From Desulfuromonas sp. (GTDB lineage Bacteria; Desulfobacterota; Desulfuromonadia; Desulfuromonadales; SZUA-401): a stretch of 12,955 nucleotides of DNA. Position numbers and translations under genes: made by a program. The DNA is taken from contig PKUI01000177.1 in NCBI GenBank assembly GCA_002869605.1, positions 1 through 12,955 of the forward strand. Direction: 5' to 3'. The notes below the pieces were generated by a model that had not been told where the DNA came from, made no database searches, and saw only the letters and a program-made list of their open reading frames with translations. Shown here one piece after another: positions 1 through 6,220 of this stretch. Position 1 is the first letter of the stretch; each line of letters begins with the position of its first letter.

Positions 1-769
1 AGCAGTCTGCCTGTTTCCAATGCTGTACCGACAGCTCCGAAACGAAGGCTGCGCCGTAGCCGCTGGCGACCGCCTGCAGCACCGCCTCGTTGCTGCCTAG
101 GCGCGCCGCAATGTTTAACTCGCTCGGATCATGTCGGGTTGAGCGTAGCGCCTGCTCCAGTGACTGGCCACTTCCCGAACCGGTCTCCCGCATGATCAAG
201 GGCAGCTCGTACAACTCGTCGATCGACAGCCGACCCTGTTTGGCGTGCGGGTGCGAGGAGGCGACCACCAGCACCAGGGGGTCGTCGAGCAGCGGTTTGA
301 AGGTGATCTCCTTGCTCTTGCTGTTGCTGCCGACCAGCGCCAGTTCGATTTCGGCCCCTTCAAGCATTTTCAAAACCTCGGCGGTATCTCCGGTCAGCAT
401 GGTCAACGAGATGCCAGGGTGTTGCTGTTCCAGTGTCGCGAGCAGTGGCGGCACCAGGTAGTTGGCGGGGATGTTGCTCGCGCCTATGACCAGGTCGGCG
501 CGCTCCAGGCCGCGGAAGCCGTTCATGGCCTGCAAGAGGGCGTCGCTCTCACCGAGAATGCGCCGCGCGTGGCGGAGAAACAGCGTTCCGCCCGGGGTCA
601 GGGTGGTGCCGCGGCCGAGCCTCTCGAACAACGGCATGCCGATCTTGTCCTCGAGGGACGCCATATGCTGACTGACCGTCGACTGGGTCAGGGCGATGGC
701 CTCTGCTGCGGCCGAAAAGCTCCCTCTGTCGGCAATCGCCACGAAAATCTTGAGATGATGTAGGTTCAC
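1..769 (-). CDS. LysR-family transcriptional regulator (3' end beyond window)
   Basis: A DNA-binding regulator that, by family, uses an N-terminal winged helix-turn-helix to bind DNA and a C-terminal periplasmic-binding-protein fold to sense a small molecule. The reading frame starts at GTG 769 (N-L-H-H-L-K-I-F), with AGGAA about six bases upstream, and stays open to the left edge: 256 codons are visible of a usual length near 300. Residues 1-60 hold the LysR HTH, with the recognition segment around ALTQSTVSQHM and the following LFERLGRGTTLTPGG wing region. The substrate-binding domain runs from about residue 90, with LVIGASNIPANYLVPPLL and later GSNEAVLQAVASGYGAAFVS, both typical. In my judgement these resemble the LysR subgroup annotated as selenium-metabolism-associated, but the ligand cannot be read from sequence. 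It is divergent from the double-cubane operon, the usual position for a LysR protein controlling its neighbour. Confidence 0.93.
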   Translation of the reverse strand, partial: MNLHHLKIFVAIADRGSFSAAAEAIALTQSTVSQHMASLEDKIGMPLFERLGRGTTLTPGGTLFLRHARRILGESDALLQAMNGFRGLERADLVIGASNIPANYLVPPLLATLEQQHPGISLTMLTGDTAEVLKMLEGAEIELALVGSNSKSKEITFKPLLDDPLVLVVASSHPHAKQGRLSIDELYELPLIMRETGSGSGQSLEQALRSTRHDPSELNIAARLGSNEAVLQAVASGYGAAFVSELSVQHWKQADC

Positions 770-807
770 GATCTTTCCTATCGTAAAAGTGAATGAATCA
801 CATCTGT

Positions 808-854
808 ATTATCGAAATTATCCGTTTGACGCGCGGCTGTCAATATTAGAAAAT
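808..854 (+). promoter_or_regulatory. Divergent control region: candidate promoter and operator for the DCCP operon
   Basis: The 160-base AT-rich gap between the LysR start and the DCCP leader contains TTGACG (826-831), a 17-base spacer and GAAAAT (849-854), an acceptable sigma70-like promoter reading towards the DCCP genes. Just upstream, ATTATC occurs twice nine bases apart (808-813 and 817-822), a possible regulator site placed where a divergent LysR protein would bind. Both calls rest on inspection only. Confidence 0.35.
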
Positions 855-917
855 TCGCATCATTTAGCCCTGTGGTTTACGCGGAAACTTTTCGCGCACA
901 GCCCTTCAGCCCGTTAC

Positions 918-922
918 AGGAG
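918..922 (+). promoter_or_regulatory. Shine-Dalgarno AGGAG that sets an upstream start for the DCCP gene
   Basis: AGGAG lies seven bases before ATG 930 (and one base before ATG 924). It is the only good ribosome-binding site in this stretch. ATG 1002, the first ATG of the long uninterrupted frame, has no comparable site close upstream. Translation therefore probably begins at 930 and meets the in-frame TAG at 993-995. Confidence 0.6.
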
Positions 923-923
923 T

Positions 924-1001
924 ATGCAGATGTCTGGCAGTTTCGAAATAAAAGTCGATCCGGAGCTTTGGTCGTCCCTGGATATGGATGTTTAGCGTTT
1001 T
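924..1001 (+). other. N-terminal segment of the DCCP gene ending in an in-frame amber codon (TAG 993-995)
   Basis: From ATG 930 the frame reads 21 codons (MSGSFEIKVDPELWSSLDMDV in two parts: MSGSFEIKVD then PELWSSLDMDV), then TAG, then CGT TTT and ATG 1002, all in the same frame as the dehydratase-like gene. The ELWSSL..D pattern matches my memory of N-termini in DCCP-family proteins, where a Trp-containing short helix precedes the stretch equivalent to IFLSQQNRPQGMAYFDDM of the downstream gene. The spacing across the TAG fits with no insertion or deletion. Interpretations: the true N-terminus interrupted by a nonsense change; a codon that is read through; or a short leader peptide that reinitiates at ATG 1002. 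I favour it being part of the same protein. Confidence 0.55.
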
Positions 1002-2222
1002 ATGAATGTCCCTCCCATGTTGACCGACGCTTTCAAGAACATCTTCCTCAGTCAACAGAACCGCCCGCAGGGGATGGCGTATTTCGATGACATGGTGAGC
1101 AACATTTTCACCGGACGCATCCAGGAGTTGGTCGATGCCAAGGGGGAAGGGCGCCCGGTCATCGGGACCTTCTGTGTCTATGTCCCCGAAGAGATCGTTC
1201 AGGCGGCCAACGGGGTCTGCATCGGTCTGTGCGGAGGTTCGCAGGGGTCAATTGCCGATGCCGAGAAGATCCTGCCTCGTAACATCTGTCCGATGGTTAA
1301 GTCGGCCTTCGGCTTCAAGGTAGGGCGCATCTGCCCGTTCTTCCAAGCGGTTGACTTTGTCTACGGCGAAACCACCTGTGATGCGAAGAAGAAAACCTGG
1401 GAGCTTCTCGACGAGTATGTCCCGACCCATGTCATGGAGATTCCGCAGATGAAGCGCGAGCGCGACAAGCGTTTGTGGGTCGAGGAAATCAAGGATTTCA
1501 AGCAGTCTGTCGAAGAACGTGTCGGCAAGAAGATTACAGAGACTGACCTTGTCTCGGGCATCGAGACGCTGAACCGGAAGCGCGAGGCGATGCAGCGCCT
1601 GAACAGCCTGCGTCATCACGACCCTAGCCCCATCAGTGGGCGTGACATGCTGCTGATCCAGCAGATCGCTTTCTACGATATCCCCGAGCGCTTTACAAGC
1701 AAAGTCCATGAGCTGTGCGATGAACTGGAGACGCGGATTGCCGGTTCGAGTTTCTCCGCCCCACAGGGTGCGCCGAGGGTGATGGTTTCCGGTACGCCGA
1801 TGGCCCTGCCGAACTGGAAACTCCACAACATCATCGAGAGTGCCGGGGCGGTGGTTGTCAACGAGGAGAGCTGCATCGGCACCCGTTACTACAAGGACAC
1901 CATCGACACCAACGGCGCCACCATGGAGCAGATGCTCGAAAAACTGACCGAGCGCTACATGAAAATCGACTGCTCCTGTTTTACTCCCAACGATGAGCGG
2001 ATCGAGCAGGTGATCAAAGAGTACCGCGATTCGGGTGCTCAGGGGATTATCGATTACTGTCTGCAGTTCTGTCACACCTATAACATCGAAGCGGTGAAGC
2101 TCCGCGAGGCGTGTGCCAAGGAGGGGATCCCGTTCATGGCGATTGAGTCGGACTACTCCCCGGAGGATGTCGGGCAGCTGCAGACCAGGGTCGAGGCGTT
2201 CCTCGAGCAGATCCAGGACTAA
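1002..2222 (+). CDS. Double-cubane-cluster protein (YjiM-like; 2-hydroxyacyl-CoA dehydratase superfamily)
   Basis: Likely catalytic subunit of an ATP-dependent, low-potential reductase. Proteins of this type carry an [Fe8S9] double-cubane cluster; the Carboxydothermus protein reduces small molecules such as acetylene, but the physiological substrate is unknown. The 406-residue frame resembles E. coli YjiM throughout: GTFCVYVPEEI (Cys58), LCGGSQ (Cys77), LPRNICPMVKSAFG (Cys96), CPFF (Cys111), GETTCDAKKK (Cys126), ESCIGTRYY (Cys291), DCSCFTPNDER (Cys324/326), LQFCHTYNIEA (Cys357) and the terminal ESDYSPEDVGQLQTRVEAF. These cysteines are candidate cluster ligands. A single dehydratase-like gene followed by one activator, rather than the alpha/beta pair of true 2-hydroxyacyl-CoA dehydratases, supports DCCP over HgdAB or benzoyl-CoA reductase. 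The start is uncertain: ATG 1002 lacks a ribosome-binding site, and a properly initiated in-frame segment lies upstream behind a TAG at 993-995. Read from 930, the protein would be about 430 residues. Confidence 0.92.
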   Translation: MNVPPMLTDAFKNIFLSQQNRPQGMAYFDDMVSNIFTGRIQELVDAKGEGRPVIGTFCVYVPEEIVQAANGVCIGLCGGSQGSIADAEKILPRNICPMVKSAFGFKVGRICPFFQAVDFVYGETTCDAKKKTWELLDEYVPTHVMEIPQMKRERDKRLWVEEIKDFKQSVEERVGKKITETDLVSGIETLNRKREAMQRLNSLRHHDPSPISGRDMLLIQQIAFYDIPERFTSKVHELCDELETRIAGSSFSAPQGAPRVMVSGTPMALPNWKLHNIIESAGAVVVNEESCIGTRYYKDTIDTNGATMEQMLEKLTERYMKIDCSCFTPNDERIEQVIKEYRDSGAQGIIDYCLQFCHTYNIEAVKLREACAKEGIPFMAIESDYSPEDVGQLQTRVEAFLEQIQD

Positions 2223-2228
2223 AGACCC

Positions 2229-2975
2229 ATGCAGATCGGCATCGACCTCGGTTCCCGGGCCATCAAGATGGCCGTCTTTCGCGACGGCGAGCTGGCCGAG
2301 AGAACGGTGGTGGAGAGTTCCTTCGAGCCCCACAAACAGGCGGCTGACATGGTCTCCCGCTATGCGCCCTCGCTGGTGGTCGCGACCGGCTACGGACGGC
2401 ACCTGGCGCAGAAGCACTTTGCCCAGAAGGTGATCACCGAGATCAAGGCGCATGCTCAAGGGGCCCGCTATTGTGTGCCGGGCTGCCGCACCATCCTCGA
2501 TGTCGGTGGGCAGGACTCCAAGGTCATTGCCCTCGACGATACCGGGCGGGTGGCGCAATTTCAGATGAACGACAAGTGTGCGGCCGGCACCGGGCGTTTT
2601 CTCGAGATCATGTCCGCCTCCCTCGGTTATTCACTGGCCGAGTTCTCTGCCGCGGCGCAGGGTTCAGAGCGGGATTTGCCGATCAACAGCATGTGCGCGG
2701 TGTTTGCCGAATCGGAGGTGGTTTCGTTGCGCAACCGTGGCTACGCCGCCGCCGATATCGCGCGGGCGATCCACCTGGCGATCGCCGACCGGTTAAGCGG
2801 CATGCTCGAGCGCATCGGGCTGCAGGGGGATGTCGTGTTTAGCGGCGGGGTGGCCAACAACCGCTTCCTGGTCGACATGCTGGCCGGCAAGCTCGGCCGG
2901 CCGGTGATTGTCCCCGAACAGCCGGAGATTGTCGGCGCCATCGGCGCCGCGCTGCACAAGGTAAAAGCAGCGTAG
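2229..2975 (+). CDS. ATP-dependent activator/reductase of the double-cubane protein (YjiL/HgdC-like)
   Basis: A homodimeric ASKHA-fold ATPase that by family holds one [4Fe-4S] cluster between its subunits and couples ATP hydrolysis to electron transfer into the partner Fe-S protein. Visible in the 248 residues: phosphate-1 loop GIDLGS (4-9), phosphate-2 loop DVGGQDSK (91-98), NDKCAAGTGRFLE with Cys117, SMCAVFAESEV with Cys156, and the adenosine motif FSGGVANN (204-211). The two Cys are 39 residues apart, matching the cluster ligands of HgdC, and length is normal. It starts six bases after the catalytic gene stops, with only a weak ribosome-binding site, so translational coupling is likely. 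It ends in TAG at normal family length. Two extra cysteines (YCVPGC, 82/86) are present. It is almost certainly the dedicated electron donor of the preceding gene. Confidence 0.95.
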   Translation: MQIGIDLGSRAIKMAVFRDGELAERTVVESSFEPHKQAADMVSRYAPSLVVATGYGRHLAQKHFAQKVITEIKAHAQGARYCVPGCRTILDVGGQDSKVIALDDTGRVAQFQMNDKCAAGTGRFLEIMSASLGYSLAEFSAAAQGSERDLPINSMCAVFAESEVVSLRNRGYAAADIARAIHLAIADRLSGMLERIGLQGDVVFSGGVANNRFLVDMLAGKLGRPVIVPEQPEIVGAIGAALHKVKAA

Positions 2976-3037
2976 GGTTTAGTGTTCGCACCTTTCCGAT
3001 CCTGCCACGACAGCGTCTGTGTCGGGCATCCACTATC

Positions 3038-3079
3038 AGCCGGCCGATTTCCATGGGGGAGTCGGCCGGCTTTCTTTCT
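3038..3079 (+). terminator. Rho-independent terminator after the DCCP operon
   Basis: A perfect 10-bp stem, AGCCGGCCGA (3038-3047) with TCGGCCGGCT (3062-3071), encloses a 14-base loop and is followed by TTCTTTCT. It separates the two-gene DCCP operon from the downstream permease. Confidence 0.85.
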
Positions 3080-3085
3080 AAAGAC

Positions 3086-3114
3086 TTGGCTTAAAAAGCA
3101 ACATTACGTAAAGT
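3086..3114 (+). promoter_or_regulatory. Candidate sigma70-type promoter for the permease/EFR1 unit
   Basis: TTGGCT (3086-3091), a 17-base spacer and TAAAGT (3109-3114) lie directly after the terminator and 45 bases before the permease ATG. Position and spacing support it; there is no experimental basis. Confidence 0.4.
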
Positions 3115-3158
3115 GCAGGCGACGTAACGCGCAAGCAGCTGCCCCGGAGGTTGTCGCC

Positions 3159-4106
3159 ATGTTGAACGATCTATATTTCGCGTTTCAGGTCACCGCCCCG
3201 ATTTTTTGTATCCTCGGTCTGGGGATATATTTCAAGCGCATCGGTTTACTCACCGCAGATTTCGCCAGGGTCGGCTCCGAGCTGGTGTTCAAGGTTACGC
3301 TCCCCTTCCTGTTGTTCGTCAAGCTGGTTCAGACTGACTTCACGCATTCCCTGCCGGTTACGCTGGTTGGCTACGCGTTCTGTGCAACCGTTGCCGTTTT
3401 CCTGCTGCTGGACCGGGTTGTCGCGCGCATGATCACCGAACCATCGGATCGCGGGGTGTTCGTGCAGGGGGCCTTTCGCGGCAACATGGGCATCATCGGC
3501 CTCGCCTACTGCCTGAGCGCCTTCGGCGAGGGGGCTGTCGCCACCGCCTCGGTCTACATGGCGGTGATAACGGCGCTCTACAATGTTCTGGCCGTAATTA
3601 CCCTGTCCCGTCACCAGGGGGAGGGCGCCGGCAAAAATGCGCTGGCTGCGGTTGCCCGGGGGATCGTGACCAACCCGCTGATCATCGCTATCGCGCTGGG
3701 GGTGGCAATCTCGTTGAGTGGCCTGCAGATTCCGCAGATTTTGCTGAACACGGGCGGTTATTTTGCCAAGATGACGCTGCCGCTCGCCCTGCTATGCGCC
3801 GGCGCGACGATCCGCCTGCAGGAGTTCCAGTCGTCCCGGGCACTCTACTGGGCCAGCGCAGCAAAGCTGCTGTTGGTCCCGCTGGCGATCACCGGTGGCG
3901 GCATCCTGCTGGGCCTGCGCGGGCCTGAGCTGGGGGTGCTGTTCTTCATGTCTTCCGCTCCCACGGCGGCGGCAAGCTACCCGATGGTGCAGGCCTTCAG
4001 GCTCAACCATCATCTGGCGGCGGCCATCATCGCCGCGACCTCACTGGGCGCCATCGTTTCATCAACGTTGGGGGTTTTCCTGTTGCGCGTCCTCGACCTG
4101 ATCTAA
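3159..4106 (+). CDS. AEC-family (auxin efflux carrier-like) permease
   Basis: A 315-residue integral membrane protein of the AEC/PIN-related family, members of which move organic acids such as malate or malonate across the inner membrane. The whole protein is a series of about ten hydrophobic segments. Family-like features are the N-terminal APIFCILGLGIYFKRIGLL, the FRGNMGIIGL stretch near residue 100, TNPLIIAIALG, and LPLALLCAGATI in the C-terminal half, which mirrors the N-terminal half. ATG 3159 is chosen because GGAGG (3146-3150) lies eight bases upstream. The open frame extends back to a GTG at 2982, but that stretch crosses the terminator stem and is not family-like. It is followed by the EFR1-type gene after 43 bases, so cotranscription is likely. 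The substrate is unknown; it may supply or export a compound linked to the reductase locus. Confidence 0.92.
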   Translation: MLNDLYFAFQVTAPIFCILGLGIYFKRIGLLTADFARVGSELVFKVTLPFLLFVKLVQTDFTHSLPVTLVGYAFCATVAVFLLLDRVVARMITEPSDRGVFVQGAFRGNMGIIGLAYCLSAFGEGAVATASVYMAVITALYNVLAVITLSRHQGEGAGKNALAAVARGIVTNPLIIAIALGVAISLSGLQIPQILLNTGGYFAKMTLPLALLCAGATIRLQEFQSSRALYWASAAKLLLVPLAITGGGILLGLRGPELGVLFFMSSAPTAAASYPMVQAFRLNHHLAAAIIAATSLGAIVSSTLGVFLLRVLDLI

Positions 4107-4149
4107 ACGGCTGCCCGGTCACACCGACCACCGAAAAGGGAGGCTTCAC

Positions 4150-4932
4150 ATGGGAACGAAAACCGTGCACATGATCTATTTCTCGCCCACCGGCACCACC
4201 CGCAAGGTGGTTGCGGCGGTGGCCGCAGGGGTAAGCTCCGCTGCACCCCGGGGGCTTGATCTGACCTTGTCCGCAGCAGAGAACAGTACGCATCTTAGCG
4301 ACGGCGTGGCGGTGATCGGGGTGCCGGTCTACGCCGGCCGGGTGCCCGAGGTCTGCCTGGAGAGGATGGAGAAACTTTCCGCGGACGGTGTGCCGACCGC
4401 GATCGTCGCCCTGTACGGCAACCGTGAATTCGAGGATGCCCTGGTCTAGCTGCGCGACGTGGCCACCGCCAAGGGTTTTAAGGTGATCGCCGCCGGCACC
4501 TTCATCGGTGAGCACTCCTACTCGACTCCGGAGCGGCCCATTGCCGCCGGTCGGCCGGACGCCGACGATCTGCAGCTGGCCAGGTCGTTCGGGGAGCGGT
4601 TCGCTGCTAAAATCGACACCGGTGACCTGAGCACCCCCGGTATCGACGGCAACCTCCCCTACAAGGAGCGGATTCCCTTAGGCGGGATCGCCCCGGAGAC
4701 CGATCGACAACGCTGTACTCTGTGCGGGCGATGCGACGAGGTCTGCCCGATGGGGATCGTCGCGGTGACCGACGTCGTGAACACCCATGCACAGAATTGC
4801 ATCATGTGCTGCGCCTGTGTGAAAGAGTGCCCCGTCGCCGCTCGCCCCTTCAACCACCCGCGGATCGAGGAGCGGCGTGAGATGCTGCTTAAGAACTGCT
4901 CTATCCCCAAGAGCCCGCAGCTTTTCCTCTGA
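4150..4932 (+). CDS. EFR1-type flavodoxin/2[4Fe-4S] ferredoxin protein, interrupted by in-frame TAG
   Basis: A soluble electron-transfer protein combining an N-terminal flavodoxin fold with a C-terminal bacterial ferredoxin. ATG 4150 has GGGAGG six bases upstream. The FMN phosphate loop FSPTGTTRK sits at residues 11-19, and VPVYAGRVPE and LYGNREFEDALV follow. At codon 100 the frame meets TAG (4447-4449) and then continues unshifted with LRDVATAKGFKVIAAG, GTFIGEHSYSTPERPIAAGR and two complete cluster motifs, CTLCGRCDEVCP and CIMCCACVKECP (each C-x2-C-x2-C-x3-C-P), ending at TGA 4932. The sequence either side of the TAG joins exactly as in family members, where the position is usually an acidic or polar residue (ELRD-like). 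Without readthrough the product is a truncated flavodoxin half; the downstream GTG at 4459 has no ribosome-binding site. It could be a pseudogene by one substitution, a sequencing error, or a recoded gene. Intact, it could feed electrons to the DCCP activator. Confidence 0.85.
4447..4449 (+). other. In-frame amber codon inside the EFR1-type gene
   Basis: The frame reads GAC-GCC-CTG-GTC-TAG-CTG-CGC-GAC. Coding similarity to the EFR1 family is continuous before and after it in the same frame, so this is a substitution or a recoded codon, not a frameshift. GAG or CAG to TAG are the simplest single changes. No strong stem-loop was seen immediately downstream apart from the short palindrome GTGGCCAC at 4459-4466. 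Confidence 0.8.
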
Positions 4933-4976
4933 GCTAACGGTTGATACTGTAATTCATTGTTTTCAAAGGGTTTAAT

Positions 4977-6218
4977 ATGCGTATCCTGCATCTACTCAGT
5001 CAGCGGCCAGAGTTGACCGGCAGCGGCGTCTACCTCAACCAGATGATCATGCAAGCGCAGGCCCGTGGTCACGAAAACGCCATGCTGGCAGGCGTTCCCG
5101 AAGACTTTCAGCACCAGCCTGGCCCATTACGCTGTCAGACCTTCTTCTTGCGCTTCGGCAAGGATTTGCCACACCCTGTGACCGGTATGAGCGACGTGAT
5201 GCCATACCCGTCTACCCGATTTCGTGACCTGAGCGAGGCGCAACTGGAAGACTACGAACAGTCTTTTGCAGAACTTCTCCATTTAGCCATTCAGGACTTC
5301 AGACCGGACATCATCCACAGCAATCATTTGTGGATCATGTCGGCCCTGGCGCGACGGCTGTTCCCAGAAATCCCCATTGTTGCCAGTTGTCACGGCTCCG
5401 ACCTGCGCCAATTCCAAACCAATCCACATTTACAGGGTCGGGTGTTGCGCGATTGTCACGCATTGGACGGCGTTCTTGCTTTGAGCCGGGTCCAGCGTGA
5501 AGAGATTGTTGAACTCTATGGGATTGATCGGGAAAAAGTCCATGTCACTGGCGTAGGGTTCGATTCCGGGACCTTTTCCTGGGCGCCCAAAGAGGCTTCA
5601 TCTTCAGTACGTATTGCCTACGCGGGAAAATTGTCCAACGCTAAAGGTGTCCCTTGGCTGTTACGTGCCTTTGCCAAGTTGAGTGATCCCAACGTGATCC
5701 TCGATGTCTGCGGTTCGGGATCCGGACCTGAAGAAAAACAGATCTTGGCATTTGCCGAAAAGCTCGGTTCGCGTGTTCTTTTCCACGGCAATGTCGAACC
5801 GAGTCGTCTGGCTGAGATTATGAGAAAGGCCCATCTGTTCGTGCTGCCATCATTTTACGAAGGTGTGCCGCTGGTTTTGCTGGAAGCGATGGCGTGCGGA
5901 TGTCGACCTGTGGCGACGAGACTTCCTGGTGTCGAAGAACTGTTTTCCCAGATGCAGGGGGGAGAGGTCTGCCTCGTTGATCTTCCCGCAATGCAGGGGA
6001 TTGATACGCCAGAGCCTGCGGCCGAAGAAAGCTTTGTCGACAGTCTTGCCTCGGCGATCCGCCTACAGCTAGACGCCAGCCTCAATACTCCGCGCTCGTC
6101 TCCTTGCCCCGAAGCGGAAAAACTGTTGTCCCGATATAGTTGGCAAGTCATCTTTGCCGGCATCGAATCGGTGTACCGACAGGTGATTCCTCAGGGAGAC
6201 GAACTGGAGCCACACTGA
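4977..6218 (+). CDS. Family 4 (GT-B) glycosyltransferase
   Basis: Transfers a sugar from a nucleotide-activated donor to a glycan, lipid or small-molecule acceptor in the cytoplasm; the acceptor is unknown. The 413-residue protein has the two-domain GT-B layout. The N-terminal domain starts MRILHLLSQRPELTGSGVYL (glycine-rich acceptor-side loop), with DIIHSNHLW and ASCHGSDLR (His139). The C-terminal domain has IAYAGKLSNAKGVPWLLRAF, VCGSGSGPEE, and the nucleotide-sugar signature PSFYEGVPLVLLEAMACG with the E-x7-E pair at residues 295 and 303. AAAGGG lies six bases before ATG 4977. Base composition drops at this gene: the 60 bases from 5641 have 31 G/C, against 42 in the 60 from 10501. It stands alone, without other glycan-synthesis genes, and converges on the next gene with only two bases between stops. 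Confidence 0.92.
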   Translation: MRILHLLSQRPELTGSGVYLNQMIMQAQARGHENAMLAGVPEDFQHQPGPLRCQTFFLRFGKDLPHPVTGMSDVMPYPSTRFRDLSEAQLEDYEQSFAELLHLAIQDFRPDIIHSNHLWIMSALARRLFPEIPIVASCHGSDLRQFQTNPHLQGRVLRDCHALDGVLALSRVQREEIVELYGIDREKVHVTGVGFDSGTFSWAPKEASSSVRIAYAGKLSNAKGVPWLLRAFAKLSDPNVILDVCGSGSGPEEKQILAFAEKLGSRVLFHGNVEPSRLAEIMRKAHLFVLPSFYEGVPLVLLEAMACGCRPVATRLPGVEELFSQMQGGEVCLVDLPAMQGIDTPEPAAEESFVDSLASAIRLQLDASLNTPRSSPCPEAEKLLSRYSWQVIFAGIESVYRQVIPQGDELEPH

Positions 6219-6220
6219 GA

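Noticed and set aside
90..763. Plus-strand frames over the LysR gene
   Set aside because: The minus strand encodes a clear LysR protein through this whole stretch.
1248..2558. Long open frame (436 codons) on the minus strand opposite the DCCP and activator genes
   Set aside because: A shadow of GC-rich codon bias; the translation has no domain-like pattern, while the opposite strand encodes two clear families.
2976..3158. Extension of the permease to GTG 2982, or fusion of activator and permease through TAG 2973-2975
   Set aside because: The frame is stop-free between them, but it crosses a strong terminator and is not family-like; both genes have normal ends, and ATG 3159 has GGAGG at proper spacing.
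4027..4515. Minus-strand open frame opposite the EFR1-type gene
   Set aside because: Overlaps a well-recognised flavodoxin domain; no recognisable motifs.
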